In this document: positions 7,429-18,311 of the stretch, piece by piece
Layout of the letters: each line of letters starts with the position of its first letter
How positions within the stretch are numbered: position 1 is the first letter of the stretch
Source: Mesorhizobium erdmanii USDA 3471
GTDB lineage: Bacteria; Pseudomonadota; Alphaproteobacteria; Rhizobiales; Rhizobiaceae
Assembly: GCF_000472705.1 (NCBI RefSeq)
Contig: NZ_AXAE01000015.1
Span: 62,001 to 126,000, forward strand
Direction of reading: 5' to 3'
Length of the DNA: 64,000 nucleotides
Position numbers and translations under genes: made by a program
Notes under the pieces: model-generated
Databases searched by the model: none
What the model was told of the DNA's origin: nothing
What the model saw: the letters and a program-made list of their open reading frames with translations, nothing else

Positions 7429-8850
7429 ATGCTGCAGGTGAGACAGGGCGTCCTCGGCGAACGGTTCAGCTTGCAACGCGCCGCCTTCGAGAAGCAGCCC
7501 TTTCCGGACCTCGGCGTGCGGAAAGACCGGCTGAAGCGCCTGCTGGCCCTGACCGAGCGGCACGAGGCTGAGATTTGCGCCGCGATCGATGCCGACTTTG
7601 GCGGCCGCTCAATGCATGAAACGCGCCTTGCCGAGCTGTTCGTCGTGCGCGCAGGCATCCGCCACACGCTGTCACATCTGAAAGGCTGGATGCGCGAGCG
7701 GCGCGTCGCCACCACCTTGCCGTTCCTGCCGGGCAAAAATCGTCTCTTGCCGCAGCCGCTCGGTGTCGTCGGCATCGTCTCGCCCTGGAATTACCCGTTC
7801 CAGCTTGCCGTCGCGCCGGTCACGGCGGCGCTTGCCGCCGGCAACCGTGTGCTGGTCAAGCCATCCGAACTGACACCGGCTTTCTCGGAACTGCTTGCAA
7901 AACTCGCCGGCGAGCATTTTTCGCCCGACGAGTTGAGCGTCATCACCGGCGATGCCGAGATGGGCAAGGCCTTCGTGTCGATGCCGTTCGATCATTTGCT
8001 GTTCACCGGCTCGACGGCGGTCGGCCGCCAGGTCGCGGTCGCCGCTGCCGCCAACCTGACCCCGGTCACGCTCGAACTCGGCGGCAAGTCGCCGGCGATT
8101 TTCGACCCCTCCTGCGATCTTGATGCGGCAACGGCCAGCATCGCCTATGGCAAACTGCTCAATGCCGGGCAGACCTGCATCGCGCCGGACTATCTGCTGG
8201 TGCCGAAGGGACAGGCCGGCACCGTCGCAGCCAAATTCGCGGACGCGGTGGCGCGGCTCTACCCCACGCTGCGCGACAACCCCGACTATACCGCCATCAT
8301 CAGCGACCGGCACTTTCAGCGCCTGCGCGCCATGATCGCGGAAGCCCGCGATGCCGGCGCCGAAATTGTCGAAATCAATCCGGCCGGCGAAGAGTTCGGC
8401 ACCACGAGCCGCAAGCTTTTGCCGACCCTGGTCAGCAATGCCGGCCCCGATCTGCGGCTGATGCGCGAAGAGATTTTCGGCCCGGTGCTGCCGATCGTCG
8501 AATACGCCACCGTCGACGAGGCGATCAGCCATGTGAACCAGGCCGACCGACCACTGGCGCTCTACTGGTTCGGCAACGACAGCGGCAACCGCCAGCGCAT
8601 CCTGCGCGAGACCATCGCCGGAGGCGTCACCATCAACGACTGCATGCTGCATCTGGTGCAGGAGAACCAGCCTTTCGGCGGTGTCGGTGCCAGCGGCATG
8701 GGCGCCTATCACGGCGAATGGGGGTTCCGTGCCTTCAGCAAGGAGAAGCCGGTCTTCCTGCAGTCGCGCCTGAGCGCCGGCGCCATGCTGCGCCCGCCCT
8801 ATGGCAAGACGTTCGACCGGCTTTTCGGCCTGCTCCGGCACATAACCTGA
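7429..8850 (+). CDS. calB: coniferyl-aldehyde-type dehydrogenase
   Basis: The 473-aa NAD(P)-dependent aldehyde dehydrogenase has the catalytic Glu216 (TLELGGKSP) and Cys250 (NAGQTCIAPDY), the NAD-site FTGSTAVGR (192-200) and the PWNYPFQ motif. The short length (about 470) and 'GQTCIAPDYLLV' are typical of the coniferyl-aldehyde dehydrogenase / fatty aldehyde group, which lacks the N-terminal extension of other ALDHs. It would oxidise aromatic or long-chain aldehydes to acids. The start at 7429 has AGGGAGG upstream; the much longer open frame before it is antisense to recQ. Exact substrate is uncertain. Confidence 0.85.
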   Translation: MLQVRQGVLGERFSLQRAAFEKQPFPDLGVRKDRLKRLLALTERHEAEICAAIDADFGGRSMHETRLAELFVVRAGIRHTLSHLKGWMRERRVATTLPFLPGKNRLLPQPLGVVGIVSPWNYPFQLAVAPVTAALAAGNRVLVKPSELTPAFSELLAKLAGEHFSPDELSVITGDAEMGKAFVSMPFDHLLFTGSTAVGRQVAVAAAANLTPVTLELGGKSPAIFDPSCDLDAATASIAYGKLLNAGQTCIAPDYLLVPKGQAGTVAAKFADAVARLYPTLRDNPDYTAIISDRHFQRLRAMIAEARDAGAEIVEINPAGEEFGTTSRKLLPTLVSNAGPDLRLMREEIFGPVLPIVEYATVDEAISHVNQADRPLALYWFGNDSGNRQRILRETIAGGVTINDCMLHLVQENQPFGGVGASGMGAYHGEWGFRAFSKEKPVFLQSRLSAGAMLRPPYGKTFDRLFGLLRHIT

Positions 8851-8917
8851 CCAAATTCGCGGCTTCAGTGCCGAATGAAGAGGCGGGCGGCGGCGCGGAG
8901 ATGGTCGCGAAATTGCC

Positions 8918-9256
8918 TCAGGCGAGGAAATCAGCCCGGTGCGGGGTAAAACTGTCGACCAGCCGCCCCGCTTCCAGCGCCTTGACGCCATGCACCAGGC
9001 CGGATGGCACGATGAAGCTGCCGCCCATCCCGATGATTTCGGTTTGGCCGTCTATGGTCACCTCGAAGCGCCCTTCGGCGACGTAGCTTGCCTGGACATG
9101 CGGATGCGAATGCAGGACGCCGACACCGCCCTTGTCGAAGCCGAATTCGACCATCATCAACTGGTCGGTATGGAGGAGGACGCGCCGCCTGTTGCCGTCG
9201 GGTGTCGGCGTCCACGCGGCCTCACCGGCATGCGCGAAAATCTTCGGCTTACTCAT
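8918..9256 (-). CDS. kdgF: cupin protein, KdgF-like
   Basis: The 112-aa single-domain cupin has the metal-binding pattern HSHPHVQASYVAEGRFEVTI followed by a second motif (GGSFIVPSGLVHGVKAL). KdgF converts unsaturated uronates from pectin or alginate to linear keturonates. It lies 53 bp after uxaC on the same strand, which supports a role in uronate breakdown. The start at 9256 has GGGGGAG upstream. Small cupins are hard to assign, so the name rests mainly on context. Confidence 0.75.
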   Translation of the reverse strand: MSKPKIFAHAGEAAWTPTPDGNRRRVLLHTDQLMMVEFGFDKGGVGVLHSHPHVQASYVAEGRFEVTIDGQTEIIGMGGSFIVPSGLVHGVKALEAGRLVDSFTPHRADFLA

Positions 9257-9309
9257 CGTCTGCTCCCCCATCGCGGATACCTGGCCAACGCTCACCGCAC
9301 CGCCCTGGT

Positions 9310-10719
9310 TCAGAGCCGGTACGCTTTCTTGGCAAGCGTATAGGCAAGGTCCTTGGCCAGTTCATGCGCCTCGTCTTCGCGCAGGCGATGCTCGCAAACG
9401 AGCCGTGCCAGGAAGGCGCAGTCGACCCGCCGCGCTATATCGTGCCGGGCCGGGATCGAGGGAAAGGCGCGTGTGTCGTCATTGAAGCCGACCGTGTTGT
9501 AGAAGCCGGCCGTTTCCGTCGTCATCTCGCGGAAGCGGCGCATGCCTTCCGGACTGTCATGGAACCACCAGGCCGGCCCGAGCCTGAGCGCCGGATAGAC
9601 GCCGGCCAGCGGCGCCAGTTCGCGCGCATAGCTGCTCTCGTCGAGCGTAAAGACGATGACGGACAGGTCGCGTTCCAGGCCGACACAGTCGAGCAAGGGT
9701 TTCAGCGCCGTCACATAGTCGGTGCGCGTTGGAATATCGAAGCCCTTGTCGCGACCGAATCTCTGGAAAATACCAGGTGAATGATTGCGCCAGGAGCCGG
9801 GATGGATCTGCAGCACCAGCCCGTCATCCCGGCTCATCTTGGCCATCTCGGTCAGCATCTGGGCGCGGAACAACTTGCGCTCGCGTTCGTCCTCCGAGCC
9901 ATGGCGGATGCGATTGAACAGCTCCTGCGCCGCTGCGTCGGAAAGATTGGCGGTCTCGGCCGTCGGATGGCCGTGGTCGGACGCGGTCGCGCCAAAGCTC
10001 TTGAAGAAGGCACGCCGCTGGCGGTGCGCGTCGAGATAGCCTGCCCAGTTGCCGGTATCGCAGCCGGTGATCTCGCCGAGCCGGTCGAGATTGGTTGAAA
10101 ACCCTTCGAAATCGGGATCGACGACGGCGTCCGGCCGATAGGTGGTGACGACACGGCCCTCCCAGCCGCTGTCGCGGATCATCTTGTGCCATTTGAGATC
10201 GTCGAGCGCGCCTTCGGTCGTGGCGATGACCTCGATGTTAAAGCGCTCGAACAGAGCGCGGGGGCGGAAATTCTCCCACTGCAGCAGCGTCGCGATCGTG
10301 TCGTAGTGGCGGTCGGCCGTCTCGGCGTTCAGTGGCTCCTCGATGCCGAACAGATGCGCCAGCACATGGTCGAGCCACAGCCGCGTCGGCGTGCCGCGAA
10401 ACAGATAGTAATGCTCGGCAAAGCGCCGCCAGATCATCCTGCCGTCGCTCTCGACCGGGGCGCCATCGAGCGTCGGCACGCCGAGATCCTCCAGCGGCAC
10501 GCCCTGGCTGAACAGCATGCGGAAAATGTAGTGGTCGGGCACGATGAGCAGTTGCGCCGGATCCGGGAAAGGCTCGTTTTGCGCATACCAGCGCGGATCG
10601 GTGTGGCCGTGCGGGCTGACGATGGGCAGGGCCTTGATGCCGGCGTAGAGGTCGCGGGCCAGTGAGCGCGAATGCGCTTCGGACGGAAACAGCAGGTCCG
10701 GATCGGTCAGCGCGACCAT
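9310..10719 (-). CDS. uxaC: uronate isomerase (D-glucuronate/D-galacturonate)
   Basis: The 469-aa protein matches UxaC in length and sequence: SPHGHTDPRWYAQNEPFPDPAQLLI near the N-terminus (metal-binding HGH), a DHVLAHLFGI stretch, VVTTYRPDAVVDPDF and the amidohydrolase-fold C-terminal half (LQIHPGSWRNHSP). It interconverts glucuronate with fructuronate, and galacturonate with tagaturonate. The start at 10719 has GGGAGGAG upstream. It forms a likely operon with kdgF and is divergent from uxuB, the next enzyme of the glucuronate path. Confidence 0.95.
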   Translation of the reverse strand: MVALTDPDLLFPSEAHSRSLARDLYAGIKALPIVSPHGHTDPRWYAQNEPFPDPAQLLIVPDHYIFRMLFSQGVPLEDLGVPTLDGAPVESDGRMIWRRFAEHYYLFRGTPTRLWLDHVLAHLFGIEEPLNAETADRHYDTIATLLQWENFRPRALFERFNIEVIATTEGALDDLKWHKMIRDSGWEGRVVTTYRPDAVVDPDFEGFSTNLDRLGEITGCDTGNWAGYLDAHRQRRAFFKSFGATASDHGHPTAETANLSDAAAQELFNRIRHGSEDERERKLFRAQMLTEMAKMSRDDGLVLQIHPGSWRNHSPGIFQRFGRDKGFDIPTRTDYVTALKPLLDCVGLERDLSVIVFTLDESSYARELAPLAGVYPALRLGPAWWFHDSPEGMRRFREMTTETAGFYNTVGFNDDTRAFPSIPARHDIARRVDCAFLARLVCEHRLREDEAHELAKDLAYTLAKKAYRL

Positions 10720-10746
10720 GGGAAAGCGGCTCCTCCCAGTCTGGAT

Positions 10747-10760
10747 AAACCGGTACGTTT
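10747..10760. promoter_or_regulatory. possible operator between uxaC and uxuB
   Basis: AAACCGGTACGTTT has symmetric ends (AAAC/GTTT) and lies in the 142-bp divergent region. It resembles a LacI- or GntR-type operator in size and form only. No regulator gene is in the window to match it. Confidence 0.3.
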
Positions 10761-10861
10761 GGACAAAGGCGATGTCAACGTGCGCTGGCAAAGCGGCATC
10801 CTTGCGGCAGGCGCGAACAGGTGTTACGCCGCCTGTGATCCACCGCCTCCCCAGCCCCGGT

Positions 10862-12352
10862 ATGGTGATGACCAGAAGCCATCTATCCAACTCCACGCTC
10901 CAGACGCTGCCCGCCGGGACCAGGTTCCCCGCCTATGATCGCGGCAAGGTCATACCGGGCATCGTGCATCTGGGCGTCGGCGCCTTCCACCGCGCCCACC
11001 AGGCCGCCTATGTCGACGAGTGCCTGGCGGCGGGCGAAACGGAGTGGGGCATAACAGGCGTCTCGCTGCGCAGCCCCGACACGCGCGACGCACTGGCGCC
11101 GCAGGACGGGCTCTACACGCTGGCGATCCGCAGCAGCGGCGGGGAACAGCTTCGCGTCATCGGCTCCATCGGCTCGATGCTGGTGGCGCCGGAAGACCCA
11201 GGCGCGGTACTGGCCGCATTGACCGATCCACACACCCGCATCGTCACGCTGACCATCACCGAGAAGGCCTATCTCAGGGCTGCCGGCGGCGGGCTCGACA
11301 CCGCCCACCCCGACATTGTCCACGATCTGGCAAATCCACAGATGCCAAGGACGGCGCATGGCTTCCTGACCGAAGCCCTTGCCCGGCGACGCGCCGCCGG
11401 CACGGCGACTTTCACAGTGCTGTGTTGTGACAATCTGCCGGCCAACGGCGCCACCCTGCACCGGCTGCTGACCGAATTCGCCGCGTTGCGCGATGCCACG
11501 GCCGGCAGCATCGGAATTGCCAACCACATCGCAGACCAGGTCGCCTTTGCCTCCAGCATGGTCGACCGTATCGTGCCGGCGACCACGGACGCCGATCGGG
11601 CGCGGATTGCCACCGAGCTTGGCGTCGAGGATGCCTGGCCCGTCATGACCGAACCGTTCTGCCAGTGGGTCATCGAAGACGATTTTCCCGGAGGCAGGCC
11701 GGCGTGGGAGAAATTCGGCGTCACCATGGTCAGGGATGTCGGCCCGTTCGAGGACATGAAGCTGAGGCTCCTCAACGGCGCGCATTCGGGCATCGCCTAT
11801 CTCGGCCTGCTCAGCGGTCATGCTACCGTCGACCGCGCCTTCGCCGATCCGGCGATCCGGCAATTCGTCGACGCGCTCTGGCAGGAGGCCATTCCGACAT
11901 TGCCGGAGGACGCCGGGCTCGATACATCGGCCTATACGGCCGAGCTCGCCGAGCGCTTCTCCAACACCGCGCTCGCCCACCGCACGGCGCAGATCGCCAA
12001 TGACGGCTCGCAGAAACTGCCGCAGCGCATCATCGCGTCCGCCATCGAGTGCCTCGAAGCCGGTACCGAGTTCGTGCATCTGACGCTGGTCGTGGCGGCC
12101 TGGATCGCTGCCTGCGCCGCGCGCGGGAAGACCTTGCCTGAGAACCATTTCACCGATCCGCTCGACGCGGCACTGACGGCGCTTTTGAGCCAAGAGCTGC
12201 CCGCGAACGAGACCGTGACGGCCGTGTTCGACCTGGCCGGTTTTGCCGGGGATCATGCCGAGCGCCAGACGTTGATCGAGCTTGTGGCGGTGCATCTCGT
12301 CCACCTGCGGCGGGATGGTCCGACACTGGCCTTCGCCGCCTTGGGCATCTAA
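10862..12352 (+). CDS. uxuB: mannitol-dehydrogenase-family oxidoreductase, probably fructuronate reductase
   Basis: The 496-aa protein belongs to the polyol-specific long-chain dehydrogenase family: N-terminal NAD-binding VIPGIVHLGVGAFHRAHQAAY, and the catalytic signature KLRLLNGAHSGIAYLG (Lys, Asn, His). Members are mannitol 2-dehydrogenase, UxuB and related enzymes, which cannot be told apart reliably by eye; the divergent uxaC neighbour favours UxuB, which reduces D-fructuronate to D-mannonate. ATG 10862 was taken as start, with a second ATG two codons on. The ribosome binding site is weak. UxuA and KDG kinase are not in the window. Confidence 0.8.
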   Translation: MVMTRSHLSNSTLQTLPAGTRFPAYDRGKVIPGIVHLGVGAFHRAHQAAYVDECLAAGETEWGITGVSLRSPDTRDALAPQDGLYTLAIRSSGGEQLRVIGSIGSMLVAPEDPGAVLAALTDPHTRIVTLTITEKAYLRAAGGGLDTAHPDIVHDLANPQMPRTAHGFLTEALARRRAAGTATFTVLCCDNLPANGATLHRLLTEFAALRDATAGSIGIANHIADQVAFASSMVDRIVPATTDADRARIATELGVEDAWPVMTEPFCQWVIEDDFPGGRPAWEKFGVTMVRDVGPFEDMKLRLLNGAHSGIAYLGLLSGHATVDRAFADPAIRQFVDALWQEAIPTLPEDAGLDTSAYTAELAERFSNTALAHRTAQIANDGSQKLPQRIIASAIECLEAGTEFVHLTLVVAAWIAACAARGKTLPENHFTDPLDAALTALLSQELPANETVTAVFDLAGFAGDHAERQTLIELVAVHLVHLRRDGPTLAFAALGI

Positions 12353-12360
12353 ACAAAAAA

Positions 12361-12377
12361 GCGGGGCAATGCCCCGC
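12361..12377. terminator. bidirectional terminator between uxuB and atpC
   Basis: GCGGGGC (12361-12367) pairs with GCCCCGC (12371-12377) with an AAT loop. It is followed by TTT on the plus strand and preceded by six A, which gives a good U-run for the minus-strand atp operon. Confidence 0.85.
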
Positions 12378-12406
12378 TTTCGCAATCCGTCTATCGGGAA
12401 ACGACC

Positions 12407-12814
12407 TCAGGCTGGCAGCAATGCGCCTTCCAGCGTGGTGAGCTGGCTGAGGAACTGCTCGGCCTTGCTGCGCGACTGATCGTCTTTCGCATCAGCGGCA
12501 TCTTCCTTGGCTTCCTGGATACGGCGGGCGAGATCCGCACGGTCGACATCCTTGACCGCGACAGCCGATTCCGCCAGCAGCGTGCAGCCGGCCGGGACGA
12601 TATCGGCGAAACCGCCGAACACGACATAGCGTTCTTCGCCGCCCGAGGCGTTCTTCACCGTGACGACACCGGGCTTGATCGTGGTCATCACCGGCGCGTG
12701 GTGCGCCATCACCGTCATCTCGCCTTCGGCGCCGGGGATGACGACGGATTCGACCTGCTCGGAAACCAGCAAGCGCTCCGGCGAGACCAGTTCGAATTTG
12801 AAAGCTTCAGCCAT
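12407..12814 (-). CDS. atpC: ATP synthase F1 epsilon subunit
   Basis: The 135-aa protein has the N-terminal beta-sandwich of epsilon (FKFELVSPERLLVSEQVESVV, GAEGEMTVMAHHAPVMTTI) and a helical C-terminal part (ARRIQEAKEDAADAKDDQSRSKAEQF). It is part of the F1 central stalk and restrains ATP hydrolysis. It is the last gene of atpHAGDC, separated from atpD by 99 bp containing an unusual inverted heptamer array, and followed by a terminator. Confidence 0.97.
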   Translation of the reverse strand: MAEAFKFELVSPERLLVSEQVESVVIPGAEGEMTVMAHHAPVMTTIKPGVVTVKNASGGEERYVVFGGFADIVPAGCTLLAESAVAVKDVDRADLARRIQEAKEDAADAKDDQSRSKAEQFLSQLTTLEGALLPA

Positions 12815-12823
12815 GTCAACCTA

Positions 12824-12909
12824 GCGAGTAGGGAATAGCGAGTAGCGAGTAATAAAGAAACTCGGCCGGCCCACTGATCCCTATTCGCTACTCCCTATTC
12901 GCTATTCGC
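12824..12909. repeat. inverted arrays of a heptamer between atpD and atpC
   Basis: Four tandem heptamers of form GSGARTA (GCGAGTA, GGGAATA, GCGAGTA, GCGAGTA) fill 12824-12851. Five in the opposite orientation (TGATCCC, TATTCGC, TACTCCC, TATTCGC, TATTCGC) fill 12875-12909. In the atp mRNA the arms can pair into a long stem around a 23-nt loop, between the atpD stop (12914) and the atpC start (12814). Confidence 0.9.
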
Positions 12910-12913
12910 TTGT

Positions 12914-14521
<1,608 letters not shown>

Positions 14522-14526
14522 CTAAC

Positions 14527-14562
14527 GCGGTCCGGTCGCGGGCAGATTGACCCGCGGACCGC
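14527..14562. repeat. hairpin between atpG and atpD
   Basis: GCGGTCC (14527-14533) pairs with GGACCGC (14556-14562), and GCGGG (14538-14542) pairs with CCCGC (14551-14555), with a bulge on one side. It lies in the atpG-atpD spacer, just after the atpG stop in the mRNA. It may protect or partly terminate the transcript. Confidence 0.55.
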
Positions 14563-14564
14563 GC

Positions 14565-15452
14565 CTAGAGCGCCTCGGCGCCCGAAATGATTTCGATCAG
14601 TTCCTTGGTGATCTGCGCCTGCCGCTGGCGGTTGTAGGTGATCGACAGCTTGTTGATCATCTCGCCTGCGTTGCGCGTCGCATTGTCCATGGCGCTCATC
14701 TTGGCGCCCATTTCGCCGGCCGCGTTTTCGAGCAGCGCCCGGAAAACCTGCACCGAGATGTTGCGCGGGATGAGGTCGGAGAGAATCTCGCCCGGCTCCG
14801 GCTCGTATTCATAGACCGCGCTGGCGCCATCCGCCGACGCTGCCGGAGCAGACGAAGCGACCGCTGCCGGAATGATCTGCTGCGCGGTCGGAACCTGGCT
14901 GATCACCGACTTGAACTGTGAATAGAACAGCGTGCAGACGTCGAAGGCACCCTCGTTGAACAGATGGATGACCTTGCGGGCGATGGCATCGGCATTGGCG
15001 AAGCCGAGCGTCTTGACCTCGCGCAGGTCGACACGATCGAGGATCATCGATGCATAGTCGCGGCGCAGTATGTCGAAACCCTTCTTGCCGACGCAGATGA
15101 TCTTGACCTGCTTGCCGTCGGCCAGAAGCCGGCGGATATGGTCGCGGGCATGACGGGCGATCTGCGAATTGAAGCCGCCGCACAGGCCGCGCTCGGCGGT
15201 GCAGACGACGAGCAGATGCACGTTGTCCTTGCCGGTGCCGGTCATCAGCGCCGGGGCATCGCCGCCGCCGCCGATCGCCTGGGTGATGTTGGCCAGGACG
15301 GAACCCATGCGCTCCGAATAAGGACGCGCCGCTTCCGCGGCCTCTTGCGCACGGCGCAGCTTCGCCGCGGCGACCATCTGCATCGCCTTGGTGATCTTCT
15401 GCGTCGCCTTGACCGAGGCGATACGGTTACGAAGGTCTTTTAATGAAGGCAT
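14565..15452 (-). CDS. atpG: ATP synthase F1 gamma subunit
   Basis: The 295-aa protein starts [36 protein letters not shown] in family-typical form and ends with the conserved [31 protein letters not shown] signature region. It forms the rotating shaft that couples proton flow to catalysis. It sits between atpA (32 bp upstream) and atpD in the usual order. Confidence 0.97.
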   Translation of the reverse strand: MPSLKDLRNRIASVKATQKITKAMQMVAAAKLRRAQEAAEAARPYSERMGSVLANITQAIGGGGDAPALMTGTGKDNVHLLVVCTAERGLCGGFNSQIARHARDHIRRLLADGKQVKIICVGKKGFDILRRDYASMILDRVDLREVKTLGFANADAIARKVIHLFNEGAFDVCTLFYSQFKSVISQVPTAQQIIPAAVASSAPAASADGASAVYEYEPEPGEILSDLIPRNISVQVFRALLENAAGEMGAKMSAMDNATRNAGEMINKLSITYNRQRQAQITKELIEIISGAEAL

Positions 15453-15484
15453 GCTTCAAACCTGATCCCGTCTTGTCGCTTCGC

Positions 15485-17014
15485 TCAGGCGAAGGTCTTG
15501 GCGAAAGCGTCGATCTCGGCCTTCAGCTTGGCGCGCAGATCGTCCGACAGCGCCTTTTCCTTGCGGATGGCGTCGAGAACGTCCTTGCCCGCCGCACGCA
15601 TGTGGCTGAGCAGACCCTGCTCGAACTTGCCGACCTGGTTGACCGGCAGCTTGTCGAGATAGCCATTGACGCCGGCGAAGATCACCGCGACCTGCTCTTC
15701 CGTCTTCAGCGGCGAGAACTGCGGCTGCTTCAGGAGCTCGGTCAGGCGCGAACCGCGGTTGAGCAGGCGCTGCGTGGCGGCATCGAGATCCGAGCCGAAC
15801 TGCGCGAAAGCAGCCATTTCGCGGTACTGCGCGAGCTCGCCCTTGATCGAGCCGGCAACCTGCTTCATCGCCTTGATCTGCGCAGCCGAACCGACGCGCG
15901 ACACCGACAGGCCGACGTTGACGGCCGGACGGATGCCCTGGAAGAACAGGTTGGTTTCGAGGAAGATCTGGCCGTCGGTGATCGAGATCACGTTGGTCGG
16001 GATGTAGGCCGACACGTCGTTGGCCTGCGTCTCGATGACCGGCAGCGCGGTCAGCGAGCCGCCGCCCAGATCGTCGTTGAGCTTGGCGGCGCGCTCGAGC
16101 AGGCGCGAGTGCAGATAGAACACGTCGCCCGGATAGGCTTCGCGGCCCGGCGGGCGGCGCAACAGCAGCGACATCTGGCGATAGGCGACGGCCTGCTTCG
16201 ACAGATCGTCGTAGCTGATCAGCGCGTGCATGCCGTTGTCGCGGAAATATTCGCCCATGGTGGCGCCGGCGAACGGCGCCAGGAACTGCATCGGCGCCGG
16301 ATCGGAGGCAGTTGCGGCGACGATGATCGAATATTCGAGCGCGCCGCGCTCTTCCAGAACCTTGACGAACTGCGCGACGGTCGAGCGCTTCTGGCCGACG
16401 GCGACGTAGACGCAGTACAGCTTTTCCTTCTCGGGACCGTTGTCGTGCACCGACTTCTGGTTGAGCATCGTGTCGAGGATGATGGCCGTCTTGCCGGTCT
16501 GGCGATCGCCGATGACCAGCTCGCGCTGGCCGCGGCCGACCGGGATCAGCGCATCGATGGCCTTGAGGCCGGTCGACATCGGCTCGTTCACCGATTTGCG
16601 CGGAATGATGCCGGGCGCCTTGACGTCGACGCGCTTGCGTTCGGTCGCCTTGATCGGGCCCTTGCCGTCGATCGGATTGCCGAGCGCGTCGACGACGCGG
16701 CCGAGCAGGCCCGGACCGACCGGAACGTCGACGATGGCGCCTGTGCGCTTGACGATGTCGCCTTCCTTGATGTCGCGGTCGGCGCCGAAGATGACGACGC
16801 CGACATTGTCGGCTTCGAGGTTGAGCGCCATGCCGCGGATACCGCCGGGGAACTCGACCATCTCGCCGGCCTGGACATTGTCGAGCCCATAGACGCGGGC
16901 GATACCGTCACCGACGGACAGCACCTGTCCGACTTCGGAGACCTCGGCCTCCTTGCCGAAATTCTTGATCTGGTCTTTCAGAATTGCGGAAATTTCCGCG
17001 GCGCGGATGTCCAT
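15485..17014 (-). CDS. atpA: ATP synthase F1 alpha subunit
   Basis: The 509-aa non-catalytic nucleotide-binding subunit starts [20 protein letters not shown] and contains the P-loop [10 protein letters not shown] and the signature [14 protein letters not shown]. Its ATG overlaps the atpH stop by one base (TGATG at 17016-17012), so atpH and atpA are translationally coupled. Length is standard. Confidence 0.98.
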   Translation of the reverse strand: MDIRAAEISAILKDQIKNFGKEAEVSEVGQVLSVGDGIARVYGLDNVQAGEMVEFPGGIRGMALNLEADNVGVVIFGADRDIKEGDIVKRTGAIVDVPVGPGLLGRVVDALGNPIDGKGPIKATERKRVDVKAPGIIPRKSVNEPMSTGLKAIDALIPVGRGQRELVIGDRQTGKTAIILDTMLNQKSVHDNGPEKEKLYCVYVAVGQKRSTVAQFVKVLEERGALEYSIIVAATASDPAPMQFLAPFAGATMGEYFRDNGMHALISYDDLSKQAVAYRQMSLLLRRPPGREAYPGDVFYLHSRLLERAAKLNDDLGGGSLTALPVIETQANDVSAYIPTNVISITDGQIFLETNLFFQGIRPAVNVGLSVSRVGSAAQIKAMKQVAGSIKGELAQYREMAAFAQFGSDLDAATQRLLNRGSRLTELLKQPQFSPLKTEEQVAVIFAGVNGYLDKLPVNQVGKFEQGLLSHMRAAGKDVLDAIRKEKALSDDLRAKLKAEIDAFAKTFA

Positions 17015-17574
17015 CAGCCGACCTCTTTCAGTGCAAGCTTGAGCGAATTGAGTTTGGTTTTGAGCGACGTATCGATCTGGCGCGAGCCCATCTTGACCAC
17101 CAGCCCGCCGAGCAACGACGGATCGACGGTGACGGAGATGGCCACGTCCTTGCCGGCAACGCTTTTCAGCGCCGCCTTGAGTTCGGCCTGCTGGGCAGCC
17201 GTCAGCTCGTGAGCCGACGTCACCTCGGCAGCGGTCTCGCCCCGGGCTTCGGCCGCGATCTGGCGGAACGCCTTGATCATGCCGGGAACGGCGAACAACC
17301 GACGGTTCTGGGCGACGACGCGCAGGAAATTACCGGCGAGACCGGTGATGCCTGCCTTGTCGGCGACCGCCGCGATGGCCTTGGCCTGGTCCTCACTGGT
17401 GAAGACCGGGCTGTTGATCAGCCGGGTCAGGTCGGCGCTGCCCGCGAGCATCGCCTCGAAACGGGTGAGGTCGGCCTCGACCTTGGCCACGGAATTTGCC
17501 TGCAGGGCGAGTTCAAACAGCGAACCCGCATAGCGTTCTGCGACACCTGAGATTGGCGATGACGATTGAGCCAC
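17014..17574 (-). CDS. atpH: ATP synthase F1 delta subunit (GTG start)
   Basis: The 186-aa delta subunit (OSCP-like) shows [15 protein letters not shown] near the start and [29 protein letters not shown] at the end. It joins F1 to the peripheral stalk. I took the GTG at 17574 because it yields the usual length; the open frame goes 30 codons further upstream with no family similarity. It is the first gene of atpHAGDC. F0 genes are not here, as is normal in alphaproteobacteria. The promoter should lie in 17575-17820, but no clear boxes were picked. Confidence 0.95.
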   Translation of the reverse strand: MAQSSSPISGVAERYAGSLFELALQANSVAKVEADLTRFEAMLAGSADLTRLINSPVFTSEDQAKAIAAVADKAGITGLAGNFLRVVAQNRRLFAVPGMIKAFRQIAAEARGETAAEVTSAHELTAAQQAELKAALKSVAGKDVAISVTVDPSLLGGLVVKMGSRQIDTSLKTKLNSLKLALKEVG

Positions 17575-17820
17575 GGACCGTCTTTTCTCTTGTCTGACAG
17601 GCCGCAGATTGTTGGCGCGAGCAAAAACTCTGGCTAAATCTTTGACCTTACTGCATTTTTTCAAGCACGGAGGCGCGGCTTCCGCTATCCCCGGCCGAAA
17701 GTCGATTGCCGTCTAGCACAGGCATTTTAAGACCGCAATGCGTCGTTCCGCATGCTTTTCAGGCACTATTGTCGCATCTGGCGAAAGATCAGCGTCCCGT
17801 GCGCCGCAATACCCCCGGAT

Positions 17821-18216
17821 TCATGGGACAAAGCCGAAGGCAAAGGCGAGCGGTAACGCCGCCAAAGCCAATTCCACCACAATGGAAACCCAATTGAAAG
17901 GTGTGTTGGCGCCATCCGACATCATCGACAGCAATCGGCCGAAGGCGGTGAACAGCCAGGAGAAGCCGAGCGCCATGTAGACCAGCGGCTGCGCCAGGAG
18001 GATACAGCACAGGCCGACGCCGAGATAGAAGCCCGACATCCTGCCCCGCCCCTCGGCGATCGCCGCTGCCTTCTCCGGCCTGGCCTGTAGGCGCAGGATG
18101 CGAAAAGCGAGGCCCGGCGCCAGGAAGAACAACAGGCCGAGCAGCACGGTGACCACGGCGCTCGACCACGCAAGCCATTCGCCCTGGCTCGTCGGCCAGG
18201 GAAGCGCATAATCCAT
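17821..18216 (-). CDS. small integral membrane protein of unknown function
   Basis: The 131-aa protein has three to four hydrophobic segments (about 14-37, 57-95 and 105-128), for example VVTVLLGLLFFLAPGLAF and SIVVELALAALPLAFAFGF. It resembles small DUF4345-like membrane proteins, but I am not certain of the family. The start at 18216 has GAGGGG upstream, so 13 earlier in-frame codons are left out. It lies alone between atpH and the racemase gene on the same strand. Confidence 0.75.
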   Translation of the reverse strand: MDYALPWPTSQGEWLAWSSAVVTVLLGLLFFLAPGLAFRILRLQARPEKAAAIAEGRGRMSGFYLGVGLCCILLAQPLVYMALGFSWLFTAFGRLLSMMSDGANTPFNWVSIVVELALAALPLAFAFGFVP

Positions 18217-18311
18217 AGTATCCCCTCGAAATGCCTGTTTTTGAATTGCAGGCATTCTAGCGGAGGAAAAGCGCTGCGCCAGATGGCGCGCGGCAGTTTA
18301 GCGCAAGCGCA

